Positions 36,630 to 44,269 of a DNA stretch of 64,000 nucleotides are shown here, piece after piece. The stretch spans positions 90,383 through 154,382 of the forward strand of contig NZ_JARRAE010000010.1 of the NCBI RefSeq assembly GCF_030376605.1, written 5' to 3'. Position numbers and translations under genes: made by a program. The first letter of the stretch is position 1, and the number at the start of each line of letters is the position of its first letter. The notes under the pieces are model-generated. The model worked only from the letters and a program-made list of their open reading frames with translations, was not told where the DNA came from and ran no database searches. Source of the stretch: Pseudochrobactrum sp. sp1633 (GTDB lineage: Bacteria; Pseudomonadota; Alphaproteobacteria; Rhizobiales; Rhizobiaceae).

Positions 36630-36695
36630 GCTAGCATTGACAATAATTATTGCTAGTCTATATTGGCTAGCATGATTAATGTAGAGTGCTAGCAT
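36630..36695 (+). promoter_or_regulatory. Promoter with GCTAGC repeats for the P63C gene
   Basis: A sigma70-like promoter: TTGACA at 36,637-36,642 and TATATT at 36,659-36,664 (16-base spacer). GCTAGCAT occurs at 36,630, 36,666 and 36,688, with GCTAGTC at 36,652, giving spacings of 22, 14 and 22 bases. The copies flank the -35, overlap the spacer and reach the start codon, as expected for an operator that shuts this promoter. Confidence 0.65.
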
Positions 36696-37613
36696 ATGGA
36701 TGAAACAACGAAGAAAACACCAACTGAAGTTGCTACTATTGCCGCCAATGCAAGGTGGGGCGGAGGTGTGACTCTACCTAGGGCTATTTATGGGTCGGGC
36801 GATCAACCCCTACGTATCGGTGATATAGAATTACCTTGCTACGTCCTCGAAGATGAAAGACGGGTTCTCACTTCCTCAAGCGTTCAGCTAGCAATGGCAA
36901 TTGCACAAGGTGGCTCTATGGTAAAGGGGGTGAGTCGCCTAGAGCTTTTTATTAGCGGAAAGATAATTTCTCCTTTTATTTCCAATGAGTTACGCGAGAG
37001 AGTCCAGAACCCTATTTTGTTCAGAACTACAGCAAACGGGAAGGCTTACGGGTACGAAGCAGAAGTGCTGGCAGAATTGTGTGAAGCCGTCTTAGAGGCG
37101 CGCCAACAAGGCAAGCTTCAGGCGCAGCAACGCGCGATTGCCCAGCAATGTGAAATATTAATTCGTGGTTTTGCTCGTGTAGGTATCGTTGCGCTCGTAG
37201 ATGAGGCTACCGGCTACGAGAAGGTTAGGAAACGTGGCGAGCTTCATAAAATACTTGAGGCATATATCGCAAAAGAGCTTCTACCGTGGAGCAAGAGATT
37301 CCCAGATAGCTTTTATGAGGAAATGTTTAGGCTTCACGGGTGGGATTATGACCCGAAATCTGTAGCCCGTCCTGGGGTTGTTGGAAAATTTACTAATAAG
37401 TACGTTTATGAAGCGCTGCCGGATGGAGTTTTGGAAGAACTCAGAAATAAGAATCCAGAGAATAAGCGGCGCAATCATCAATATTTAACTGAGGAGGTCG
37501 GGCATCCGCATTTGGAGCGGCAGATAACGGCCGCGACTACTCTCATGAGGGCATCAGATACATGGGCAACGTTTAAAAAGCTATTCGATGCTGTTCAATC
37601 TCGCGCTAAATAG
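36696..37613 (+). CDS. P63C-domain protein
   Basis: 305 residues. The C-terminal half (about 185-285) matches the P63C domain: RGELHKILEAYIAKELLPWSKRFPDSFYEEMFRLHGWDYD, RPGVVGKFTNKYVYEALPDGVLEELRNKNP and LTEEVGHPHLERQI. The N-terminal part has VLTSSSVQLAMAIAQG and a basic or mixed composition. The domain is common in phages and mobile elements, and its function is not established. The gene has its own promoter, runs against the early operon and ends convergent with the next gene, so it is an independent accessory unit. Confidence 0.8.
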   Translation: MDETTKKTPTEVATIAANARWGGGVTLPRAIYGSGDQPLRIGDIELPCYVLEDERRVLTSSSVQLAMAIAQGGSMVKGVSRLELFISGKIISPFISNELRERVQNPILFRTTANGKAYGYEAEVLAELCEAVLEARQQGKLQAQQRAIAQQCEILIRGFARVGIVALVDEATGYEKVRKRGELHKILEAYIAKELLPWSKRFPDSFYEEMFRLHGWDYDPKSVARPGVVGKFTNKYVYEALPDGVLEELRNKNPENKRRNHQYLTEEVGHPHLERQITAATTLMRASDTWATFKKLFDAVQSRAK

Positions 37614-38128
37614 CGCTCTTGTAATTTGCGCAAGAGAAAAGCGCCGGAGTGAGTGGCGCTGTAATAAAGAGATTTAATTTCCAGCTCCTGATTTGAGTGC
37701 TTCACCAGCCAATGATGGTATGTTGACGTTTTAATATCTTCGTCCTTAAATTGGCGGAATGCTCCAAATAACAACATTACTGATATTGTGCTAATTGAGA
37801 CGATCGGAGCAACAAACATAGCAATCAAGAGCGAAGCTGGCATTCCAGAAATATCTTTTTGCGCAAATGTATGAGCTCCGTGAGCCAGTATGAATCCCAT
37901 AAAAACCAGCACAACAATCGCAATAACAATAACTTGCCAACGAATTTCCATTCGTTGTTGAATTTCATTTTTTAAAAGCTCTTTATATTGTGCCTCTATA
38001 GTTAGAGCTTGATATTCACGCGATGCTTCTAACTCAGAAATTCGTTTACTGAAGTCATCCAATGCCCCCGCCACTTCTGGCGTTGCTGATTGAAACGTAT
38101 CTTGTGGCGGAGGGGCGATAGTGGACAT
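37595..38128 (-). CDS. Two-TM membrane protein coupled to the DUF4065 gene (candidate toxin)
   Basis: 177 residues. A coiled coil (about 22-62) leads into two membrane helices (63-85 and about 97-122), then a cytosolic tail of 55 residues. It has no recognised family. Its ATG overlaps the stop of the Panacea-domain gene (TAATG). Panacea/DUF4065 antitoxins are known to pair with diverse toxins, some of them membrane proteins; this makes it a candidate membrane-acting toxin or abortive-infection effector. That role is inference. Its 3' end overlaps the P63C gene's end by 19 bases. Confidence 0.7.
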   Translation of the reverse strand: MSTIAPPPQDTFQSATPEVAGALDDFSKRISELEASREYQALTIEAQYKELLKNEIQQRMEIRWQVIVIAIVVLVFMGFILAHGAHTFAQKDISGMPASLLIAMFVAPIVSISTISVMLLFGAFRQFKDEDIKTSTYHHWLVKHSNQELEIKSLYYSATHSGAFLLRKLQERYLARD

Positions 38129-38586
38129 TATTGGTTTGCTACGTATTGTGCACGTTTTTGTCGGTAGTGGCTGAGTATTGTATCATTATCGATCGGGGCA
38201 AAGAAGCCATAGGCTTTGGTCGCTAAGTCCCAGGGTCCATTACGTTCATGCGTCATTTCCGATAGTCGCCCAGCAGAGAGTCCGCTGTAGGTATTGTAGA
38301 CGTATTCAACGATGTTTTCTGCATGATAACTAAGACCTGCATTAAAGTCGTTAATTGGGCTACCTATTGTGATGCCCTGCTTTCTGAAGGCGTTATAGAC
38401 GTCAGGAATGACTGGACCATGCTTCCAAGCTTCAATTCGGTTGCGAATTAATGGAGAGCCAGATGTCTCTAAGAACCATCCATGAGCAATATAGACAAGC
38501 TTAAGTAGCTGCATAATGGTTAATGTTTTTCCATCTCTTGCAGCCCTCTGGATGAACCAGTTGGCGGTTTGTCGAGCGTCATACAT
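38128..38586 (-). CDS. DUF4065/Panacea-domain (SocA-like) protein, candidate antitoxin
   Basis: 152 residues. The Panacea pattern is clear: TIMQLLKLVYIAHGWFLETSGSPLIRNRIEAWKHGPVIPDVYNAFRKQG, then a C-terminal ISHY-type helix (ILSHYRQKRAQYV). SocA of Caulobacter and the PanA antitoxins carry this domain. The ATG follows AAGGAGGG, a strong site; a longer frame upstream is rejected. An inverted repeat lies 40 bases before the start. The downstream gene overlaps it by one base. Confidence 0.83.
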   Translation of the reverse strand: MYDARQTANWFIQRAARDGKTLTIMQLLKLVYIAHGWFLETSGSPLIRNRIEAWKHGPVIPDVYNAFRKQGITIGSPINDFNAGLSYHAENIVEYVYNTYSGLSAGRLSEMTHERNGPWDLATKAYGFFAPIDNDTILSHYRQKRAQYVANQ

Positions 38587-38625
38587 TGAATTTGCCCTCC
38601 TTTTCGGCCAATTCGATTCTGTGAT

Positions 38626-38651
38626 TGTCAAGTGCCTATAGCACACTGACA
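38626..38651. promoter_or_regulatory. Inverted repeat upstream of the DUF4065 gene
   Basis: TGTCAAGTGC and GCACACTGACA form near-perfect arms around CTATA. The position, about 40 bases before the start and next to a TATATT-like box on the minus strand, suits an operator for self-repression, as is usual in toxin-antitoxin units. Confidence 0.55.
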
Positions 38652-38847
38652 CCAATATAGTATGGCGTCATGTATTTTTTTAGACATTCAATTGCCGCAC
38701 ATGTCTATTTGCGCTACCCAAACACCATCAACACCACATCTAGCGTCTCCTTAACCATCCGTTAAAAATCTGTTCGCTTGCGCTAAATCGTTCTTGATAT
38801 GTTCTAATTTTCTGGAATGATAGGCGTTTGTGGGAACGGAGATTCTA

Positions 38848-39057
38848 ATGCTTTCACGGCGTAGCGTTTTAGGTGGAGTCGTAGCGGCAACTGCTGGCGT
38901 TGATCATAAAGCGGCCAGTGCAGAAATAATTCAGGCTGCGAAAACCATTGATGAAAAGGTTTTAGAAATAGCCAAAGATATGGAGCGAATGCATGGCGGC
39001 CAATGGGAATGCCGCCTTAATCATGAAATGAAAACGATCTACATTTTCATGCTTTAG
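38848..39057 (+). CDS. Small protein with a twin-arginine-like N-terminus
   Basis: 69 residues: MLSRRSVLGGVVAATAGVDH, then a helical part and an ending ECRLNHEMKTIYIFML. The S-R-R-S-V-L-G-G start looks like a Tat or Sec signal, with an Ala-rich h-region. GGGAACGGAG precedes the ATG. It converges on the repressor gene with a 4-base overlap. The function is unknown; it might be a lysogenic-conversion (moron) gene. Confidence 0.5.
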   Translation: MLSRRSVLGGVVAATAGVDHKAASAEIIQAAKTIDEKVLEIAKDMERMHGGQWECRLNHEMKTIYIFML

Positions 39058-39380
39058 GATTTTTTCGATAGGAGAAAATCGATGAGGTCTAAAATCTGAT
39101 CCCGCTCTTTATTGTTGAGCTGATTGAATTTTGAAGTGATATCATCGGCGCGCCCAGGTATCCCAGTAAGCAGGGCTGCTGCAGTAGTGCCATAAGCATC
39201 CGCTGCCTCCTCAAGAAAATCTTGATCATACGGCGTGGTGCCGTTTTCGATGCGACTTATTTTAGATTGAGTTACGCCTATACGTGCTGCGGCTTCATCT
39301 TGTTTTAATCCAAGATGCTCCCGCCATTCCTTAATAAAGTGCGCGCGTCTCTGTCGCTTTGGTTTTGTTACCGGTGCCAT
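39054..39380 (-). CDS. XRE-family repressor (CI-like)
   Basis: 108 residues with a basic start and an HTH_3 domain at about 14-70 (LGLKQDEAAARIGVTQSKISRIENG). A short helical C-terminal part (FNQLNNKERDQILDLIDFLL) probably dimerises; there is no LexA-type peptidase domain, so induction would not be by RecA-stimulated self-cleavage. Divergent from the Cro-like gene across 94 bases with operators, it is the likely lysogeny repressor. Confidence 0.83.
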   Translation of the reverse strand: MAPVTKPKRQRRAHFIKEWREHLGLKQDEAAARIGVTQSKISRIENGTTPYDQDFLEEAADAYGTTAAALLTGIPGRADDITSKFNQLNNKERDQILDLIDFLLSKKS

Positions 39381-39405
39381 ACAAATGATTATATCTCTAA
39401 TGGTG

Positions 39406-39463
39406 ATGCATAAAAAATCATGTCATGCATATTTTGTTATTGCTATTTATGCATGAAATGCAT
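39406..39463. promoter_or_regulatory. Operators of the CI/Cro-like switch
   Basis: A perfect member of the operator family, ATGCATGAAATGCAT, lies at 39,449-39,463, just before the Cro-like start. A weaker one is at 39,416-39,430 (ending CATGTCATGCAT), and a half site ATGCAT at 39,406. The same motif stands before the early operon at 36.5 kb. Confidence 0.75.
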
Positions 39464-39474
39464 ATCATTGCCTT

Positions 39475-39678
39475 ATGGAACTCAAAGCGTACTTAGCAAA
39501 GCACTGTTTATCTGATGATGCCTTTGGTCGGCTTGTCAGGTGCTCTCAGTCACAAGTGAGCCGCATTAAGCGCGGGGTCTCGCTGCCGTCTATGTCTCTG
39601 ATGTTGCGTATACAAGCAGCAACAAAAGGGAGTGTGACGAGTAAGGATTTTATTCAAAAAAAGGATCGCGCAGCATGA
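39475..39678 (+). CDS. Cro-like DNA-binding protein
   Basis: 67 residues with an XRE-type helix-turn-helix (DDAFGRLVRCSQSQVSRIKRG) and a basic end. It is the first rightward gene, divergent from the repressor, as Cro is in lambdoid phages. Probably binds the same ATGCAT operators to favour lytic growth. Confidence 0.75.
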   Translation: MELKAYLAKHCLSDDAFGRLVRCSQSQVSRIKRGVSLPSMSLMLRIQAATKGSVTSKDFIQKKDRAA

Positions 39679-39983
39679 GCCACGCGACCCCATCAATCAG
39701 TTTCATATCACCGGTCACTCCTCCCGCCGGTGAGGCCGAGGCGGCTCTTTGCCCCCGCTTGATCGTCTCGGCCATCAATTCCCGTTTTACGGCGGTGTAT
39801 CTGCGCATGTCTGTTTTTGTTCAGTATGCGCAGCGCAATCTTTCCCACTGGCTCCATGCACTGGTTGCTCCTGTTACGTCTCAAATCGTCGCTGATTTGA
39901 AACGTAACAAAGGAGTCACCCATGAACGTGGGAATTTCATCCAAGAACGTGGATTTTTCAGCCAAGGAGCCGACGATGACTGA
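39675..39983 (+). CDS. Possible small rightward gene after Cro
   Basis: 102 codons, start overlapping the Cro-like stop (ATGA). MSHATPSISFISPVTPPAGE leads into a mixed sequence without family. Its last 60 bases overlap the next gene in another frame. The coupling favours it; weak coding character speaks against it. Confidence 0.4.
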   Translation: MSHATPSISFISPVTPPAGEAEAALCPRLIVSAINSRFTAVYLRMSVFVQYAQRNLSHWLHALVAPVTSQIVADLKRNKGVTHERGNFIQERGFFSQGADDD

Positions 39984-40284
39984 TGTCGATATGGCCGCTT
40001 CTCTGCTGGACGAAATCATTGGTCAGCGCGGTGTTCGCGAAACGATCAAGTCCATGCTGGAGCGGGCGTATTCAGATTTGAGTAAGCGCAACGGTGCATG
40101 GACGCGCCGCAGAGTGAGGGCTGTCTTCAACAAAGAAGCTAGCAGGATTGAAAACCGAGAAATCGAAGAAATGAAGGCAATCCTCGATGGGAGAAGAAAA
40201 CAAGCCGCATATCGCGCCGAAACCGCCCGTCTTGCTTCGTTGGCTGTCATTCAGTCGGCGGCACAAGATTGCGGTCAGCTTTAG
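39922..40284 (+). CDS. Helical, basic prophage protein
   Basis: 120 residues, rich in Arg and Lys (KRNGAWTRRRVRAVFNKEASRIENREIEEM), probably binding nucleic acid. Two well-placed starts exist: MNVGISSKN after AAAGGAGTCACCC, and MTDVDMAASLL at 39,976 after AAGGAGCCGACG. Unknown function. Confidence 0.6.
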   Translation: MNVGISSKNVDFSAKEPTMTDVDMAASLLDEIIGQRGVRETIKSMLERAYSDLSKRNGAWTRRRVRAVFNKEASRIENREIEEMKAILDGRRKQAAYRAETARLASLAVIQSAAQDCGQL

Positions 40285-40336
40285 AACCTGGGCTGCAGGT
40301 GCAGCTGAATGGATTTGTCCGGAGTTGAGAGAATGA
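40187..40336 (+). CDS. 49-residue protein overlapping its neighbour out of frame
   Basis: MGEENKPHIAPKPPVLLRWL, then a basic stretch SFSRRHKIAVSF and an ending AAEWICPELRE. The TGA overlaps the start of the VRR-NUC gene (ATGA). It overlaps the end of the previous gene by 98 bases, unusual even in this tight genome, so it remains a proposal. Confidence 0.4.
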   Translation: MGEENKPHIAPKPPVLLRWLSFSRRHKIAVSFRTWAAGAAEWICPELRE

Positions 40337-40695
40337 AGCAAGACGAAAGCAAATTGCAGATCGAAGTGTTCAAGTTTTTAGACTTGGCACTTCCGTCTGA
40401 CTATCGCGCCTTTGCCATTCCTAACGGTGGACTGCGAAACAAAATCACCGCTGCCCGTATGAAGCGGGAAGGGGTTAAAGCCGGCGTGCCGGACATTCAG
40501 ATCATCGCCAAAGGTGGTGCCAGTGCTCTGATTGAACTCAAAGCCTCAAAAGGCAGCCTGAACGAAGCACAGAAGGACTGGGCAGACTGGTTTGGCCGCA
40601 ATGCCGTTCCTTATGCCGTCTGCCGTTCTGTTGGCGATGTGCAAGCCGTTCTTCTCGACTGGAATATACCTCTAAAGGCAAAGGTGCAGGCATGA
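40333..40695 (+). CDS. VRR-NUC domain nuclease
   Basis: 120 residues, a PD-(D/E)xK-like fold as found alone in phages and in FAN1. IPNGGLRNKITAARMKREGVKAGVPDIQII carries the conserved G-x-PD, and ALIELKASKGSLNEAQKDW carries ExK. It may process branched DNA, like a Holliday-junction resolvase. The start is the ATG in the ATGA overlap; an upstream ATG in frame is less likely. Confidence 0.88.
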   Translation: MKQDESKLQIEVFKFLDLALPSDYRAFAIPNGGLRNKITAARMKREGVKAGVPDIQIIAKGGASALIELKASKGSLNEAQKDWADWFGRNAVPYAVCRSVGDVQAVLLDWNIPLKAKVQA

Positions 40696-41549
40696 GCCGC
40701 TGGATCAGAATGCAGACTGCTATCTTTGAACATGAACTGTTTCAGGCAGAGCCGCTTACTGAGCGCGAAGCTTGGTTATGGTTGATTGCTCATGCCGCAT
40801 GGAAAGACACCAAACACCGCGTCGGTATTGATCTGCATGACGTACAGGCTGGATGTCTGTTTGTGACCCTGCGCCAGCTTCAAAAAGAGTGGCGCTGGAA
40901 GTCAGATTACCGCGTCAGATCGTTTCTGAAAGTGCTCGAAAAGCACGAAATGATCACCTCAAAATCAAACGCAGGGAAAACGCACGTAACTATCTGTAAT
41001 TACTCGCATTATCAGGAAGTCGAACGCAATGATAACGCAGAGAAAACGCAAACAAAACGCACTAAAGACACCAATACACCAATTAATACTTCTTCACTTC
41101 GTTCAGAAGTTAAGGCGCAAGCGCCTGCAAAAGCATCTGTTCAAAGCGAATTGATGAAGGTCTTAGACCAAGATCACGCCAAGGCTGTGATTGAACACCG
41201 TAAGGCTCTCAAAAGACCACTGACCCCGCATGCCGCCAAGCTGCTGGCTGACCAGTTCGCCAAATGCCCAGACCCGAACACCGCTGCCGATGCGATGATT
41301 GAGAACTGCTGGCAGGGCTTCAAACCGGAATGGTTGCAGAACCGTCAGCATGCGCCGCGCCGCGATAGTCAGCCAGCCAATCGCAAACTTTCCCACACTG
41401 AAATCTGGGCAGATGCCCTCCGCGAAGAAGGGATTTTCCCGAATGAACCAGATAGCCACAGCTCAAACATACTCGATGAAGGTTACAGAAACCGACATCA
41501 AGAAAGCAATGTACATCCTCTCCGCATTGCCAACGCGCGATCCTATTGA
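40692..41549 (+). CDS. Phage replication protein (initiator or helicase-loader type)
   Basis: 285 residues. A winged-helix-like N-terminal domain (about 1-110; FEHELFQAEPLTEREAWLWLIAHAAWKD, KSDYRVRSFLKVLEKHEMI) is typical of phage replisome organisers. A linker, then a second helical domain (about 150-230). The position after nuclease and before the next overlapping gene matches the O/P replication pair. ATGA overlap with the nuclease gene. Exact role inferred. Confidence 0.7.
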   Translation: MSRWIRMQTAIFEHELFQAEPLTEREAWLWLIAHAAWKDTKHRVGIDLHDVQAGCLFVTLRQLQKEWRWKSDYRVRSFLKVLEKHEMITSKSNAGKTHVTICNYSHYQEVERNDNAEKTQTKRTKDTNTPINTSSLRSEVKAQAPAKASVQSELMKVLDQDHAKAVIEHRKALKRPLTPHAAKLLADQFAKCPDPNTAADAMIENCWQGFKPEWLQNRQHAPRRDSQPANRKLSHTEIWADALREEGIFPNEPDSHSSNILDEGYRNRHQESNVHPLRIANARSY

Positions 41550-42015
41550 TCGAAACCTGATCCAGATTGTTTATCTCAAAGCCCTTGATGGCGTGACGAT
41601 CCACAGCTTGGAAGTTGCCACTAATAATTTCAACAGCGGTCACTCTCACGTCGACCATACGTTCATGCCTTCGCAAGCAGAGCTTCGCAAAGAGTGCGAT
41701 TTGGTTCAACGGAAATTTGCTGAGGAGCGAGCTAGGAAATTAGATCCTCACCGCCAGCGCAGTGAAAACGAGCAGCAACGGTTGCGCCATGAGGCAACAA
41801 AGACACCAGAGGCGCGCGCGCGAGTTGCGGCCATGCTGGCACGGTTCAACCAAGCCCATGACGAAGCGAAGGCATCTGAACGCCAATCAGGGATCACAGA
41901 AACACCTGACCAAGTGCGTGACCGGCTTATCGGCCAAATTGGCGAAGCCGCCTTCAACAAAATTCCAGACCTTCCGGTCAGAGACACATTCAAACAGGTA
42001 GGGGCAGCGAGATGA
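41443..42015 (+). CDS. Second replication-region protein
   Basis: 190 residues, overlapping the previous gene by 107 bases in another frame. After VTETDIKKAMYILSALPTRDPID it has a DnaC/replication-P-like helical layout and a long charged part (QRSENEQQRLRHEATKT). Starts at 41,476 or 41,509 would shorten the overlap. The function is unknown, probably in replication, from position. Confidence 0.6.
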   Translation: MNQIATAQTYSMKVTETDIKKAMYILSALPTRDPIDRNLIQIVYLKALDGVTIHSLEVATNNFNSGHSHVDHTFMPSQAELRKECDLVQRKFAEERARKLDPHRQRSENEQQRLRHEATKTPEARARVAAMLARFNQAHDEAKASERQSGITETPDQVRDRLIGQIGEAAFNKIPDLPVRDTFKQVGAAR

Positions 42016-42575
42016 GTGAGCCTCACAAAAGCTGGAGCGATGAAGACAAAGCGCAAGTCGCCAAGATGATGGTCGAAGGGCTTTCGTTTTCAAAAATTGC
42101 TGGCGTGTTCAACGTGACTAAAAATGCAGTCATAGGACTGGTTAAGCGGAACCCAGAACTTGAGGCGGTGAACTCAAAAAGGCAGGCGAGTAAGCCTGCC
42201 GCCAAAACCGCCGACGAAATCAAAGATTATCGCGCTGCTAAAGCCCGTGAATATCGCGAGGCCAAGCGCAAAGCCAAAACTGAAAACGCGATAATCGTGA
42301 AGGTCGAGCCGAAGCAAAAATCGCAAAAGCCAATCCCATTCCCGACAAGGCGCAACGAAGATTTTCAGACTGTTGGTCGACCTCTTGTGGAGCTTAGCAG
42401 CTTTGATTGCCGGTGGGCAGTGAATGATGCCGGCAAGGGTGAGGAGCACCTGTTTTGCGGATCACGCGTAAATATCGGCAGTAGATATTGCGCCTATCAC
42501 AAAGCCAAAGCTTTCGGGCATGGGACACCATCAGAACGCGCCGCCATTAATATTCTCAAGAAACACGCAGCATAA
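42012..42575 (+). CDS. GcrA-family cell cycle regulator, phage copy
   Basis: 187 residues. The N-terminal helix-turn-helix [39 protein letters not shown] is the GcrA signature. The C-terminal part has the conserved Cys/His cluster ([20 protein letters not shown]). In Caulobacter and relatives, GcrA works with sigma70 at CcrM-methylated GANTC promoters and controls S-phase genes. Here it is in the prophage replication block, coupled to its neighbours. A role in rewiring host cell cycle or phage late transcription is inference. Confidence 0.87.
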   Translation: MSEPHKSWSDEDKAQVAKMMVEGLSFSKIAGVFNVTKNAVIGLVKRNPELEAVNSKRQASKPAAKTADEIKDYRAAKAREYREAKRKAKTENAIIVKVEPKQKSQKPIPFPTRRNEDFQTVGRPLVELSSFDCRWAVNDAGKGEEHLFCGSRVNIGSRYCAYHKAKAFGHGTPSERAAINILKKHAA

Positions 42576-42585
42576 GGATCAGACC

Positions 42586-42849
42586 ATGAGTGACGACATT
42601 ACAGGCGACAGCGCACAGGCAATAGCTGTTGGGCAGTTACGTGCTTTCATCGAGCGTATTGAACGCCTTGAAGAAGAAAAGACCACGATCAGCGATGACA
42701 TCAAGGAAGTGTTCGCGGAGCTCAAAGGCTCAGGCTTTGACACCAAGGCTGTTCGCGCAATCATCCGAGCTCGTAAAAAAGAAGCACACGAGCGTCAGGA
42801 AGAAGAAGCGATGATCCAGCTTTATATGGACGCATTGGGAATGAGTTAA
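42586..42849 (+). CDS. GapR (DUF2312) nucleoid-associated protein, phage copy
   Basis: 87 residues with the GapR pattern: [52 protein letters not shown], ending in YMDALG. GapR binds overtwisted DNA ahead of forks and RNA polymerase in alphaproteobacteria and aids replication. The start at 42,586 lies 11 bases after the GcrA-like stop. Finding it directly behind a GcrA gene is notable. Confidence 0.9.
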   Translation: MSDDITGDSAQAIAVGQLRAFIERIERLEEEKTTISDDIKEVFAELKGSGFDTKAVRAIIRARKKEAHERQEEEAMIQLYMDALGMS

Positions 42850-42867
42850 CGCTGCAGACGTGTGCAG

Positions 42868-43086
42868 TCATTCTCTTTCGTACGGCTCTTCGTAAATCCA
42901 GGGCGCTGAGTTTAGAGGTGCATAACTATGTAGCCAATTGAGAGTTTCAGCATATCGTTCAGCCTCGACCTCAATTAATGCACCATACTTGACGCCACCA
43001 ACAAAAGCCTCCTCACCAGTCAGGCAATCCATAACGATCCAGTCGTCACCTGACAAATGCCACTTCATAAAACGCTGCATACGCAC
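42868..43086 (-). CDS. Small minus-strand prophage protein
   Basis: 72 residues from a GTG after GAGGGGTAAACGA; or from ATG two codons on. VRMQRFMKWHLSGDDWIVMD, then an Ala/Glu helix and an acidic end PYERE. No family. It is the only gene facing left in this block and so may be expressed independently. Confidence 0.5.
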   Translation of the reverse strand: MRMQRFMKWHLSGDDWIVMDCLTGEEAFVGGVKYGALIEVEAERYAETLNWLHSYAPLNSAPWIYEEPYERE

Positions 43087-43176
43087 TCGTTTACCCCTCA
43101 GATGATGTGGCAACAAGTTTCAATATTAGCAGTAGTTTATAGAGTTACAATAGATATTCAGCGCAGGGAAATACAT

Positions 43177-43716
43177 ATGGCGGCACCATCAAAAGAACAG
43201 CGAAAAGCAATCTCTCGCGGCGAGGTGGGAACCCTCAAATCCGATATTCGGGTGCATCGCGTTCCAAATCCGTTTTATTCACCGGATCACTCAGGCGAGA
43301 GCTGGAACCCACCAAAGATCAAGGCTTATGTGAATATCAAAGAGAGTGCTGTTGGCACTCTCTATTCGCGTGGTCATATCAATGATGCACAATGGGCGGC
43401 TGCCGGCCGGTTCCGTCATTATTGGGAGCGGTCGGGTGCTAAAGGCACGGTTGCTATAGATTATGGCCGTGAGCAGGTGGACGGCGGTAAAGGCATTGAT
43501 CCGCTGCCGGACAGCATGATTGATGCGGTACAGCGGTTGAATGAATGCAAGCCTGTTCTTGGCCGTAAAGCCTTTGACCTGATGATTAAGGTCGTCGGGC
43601 AGGGAATGGAGATTACAGACATCGCAATCACACAACGCGAAAAGACCACCTATAGTGATTATATCAAGGACGGTTTAGACGCGCTGGCTGTGCATTGGGG
43701 GTATAAAACACAATAG
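43177..43716 (+). CDS. DUF6456-like regulatory protein
   Basis: 179 residues. The layout resembles DUF6456 proteins of Hyphomicrobiales: VGTLYSRGHINDAQWAAAGRFRHYWERSG, DYGREQVDGGKG, LNECKPVLGRKAFDLMIKVVGQGMEI and an ending LKDGLDALAVHWG-type helix. Such proteins are taken to be HTH-type regulators. At the end of the rightward early block it is in the place of a late-gene activator (Q-like), but this is inference. ATG follows CAGGGAAATAC. Confidence 0.65.
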   Translation: MAAPSKEQRKAISRGEVGTLKSDIRVHRVPNPFYSPDHSGESWNPPKIKAYVNIKESAVGTLYSRGHINDAQWAAAGRFRHYWERSGAKGTVAIDYGREQVDGGKGIDPLPDSMIDAVQRLNECKPVLGRKAFDLMIKVVGQGMEITDIAITQREKTTYSDYIKDGLDALAVHWGYKTQ

Positions 43717-43793
43717 GCTGTTGCCCGCTTAAGCGGAATATACTATATTTTGTATTGTGGTGATTTGCGTTTAACGCGAAATCCGATTTGAGA

Positions 43794-43817
43794 GGCAGCT
43801 TAAAGGCTGCCTTTTTT
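43794..43817 (+). terminator. Terminator after the rightward early block
   Basis: GGCAGC / GCTGCC stem with an AT loop and six T. If a late regulator works by antitermination, this would be its target. Confidence 0.8.
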
Positions 43818-43909
43818 GATTCAAGAACAGTTTCAACTATTCCTACTGCAATAAGAAGAACTTAAGAAATACCCATTAACCTGCACATTGGTGTAAGGTT
43901 GGGGGTGTT

Positions 43910-44269
43910 ATGAGTATTAGTACAATTAATGTTGATGGGATTGTCTATAAAGTTGTCCGCTCAGGGGCGGCGACTCTGCCCGCTAAAACTAAATCATTTT
44001 CTTTTGATATAGATGGTTTATCTTATGTCTTTGAGTTCGGTGCTCAAGATTACGATGGCCGGCCAGATGTAGTCCAAGTCGCAAAAACTGAGAAATCATT
44101 ACATCTTCAGTTAATTAACTTTATGAGTCGTTTTGGTGCGTCGTGGCAATCAACAATTGGTACGCTTAATGAAAAAACATTATCTTTAGCATTAGTCCTA
44201 CATTCTATTGGTACTGGCGAAAGTATGCAATGGAGCATCTCATATTCATTTCTGGTTAAAGGTGAATGA
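43910..44269 (+). CDS. Accessory protein of unknown function (first of a pair)
   Basis: 119 residues, rich in beta structure by look (IVYKVVRSGAATLP, FSFDIDGLSYVFEFG), soluble, no signal. AT-richer than the flanking phage genes. Its TGA overlaps the next ATG. The pair is framed by terminators at 43.8 and 44.58 kb, the layout of a lysogenic-conversion unit. No family is recognised. Confidence 0.65.
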   Translation: MSISTINVDGIVYKVVRSGAATLPAKTKSFSFDIDGLSYVFEFGAQDYDGRPDVVQVAKTEKSLHLQLINFMSRFGASWQSTIGTLNEKTLSLALVLHSIGTGESMQWSISYSFLVKGE

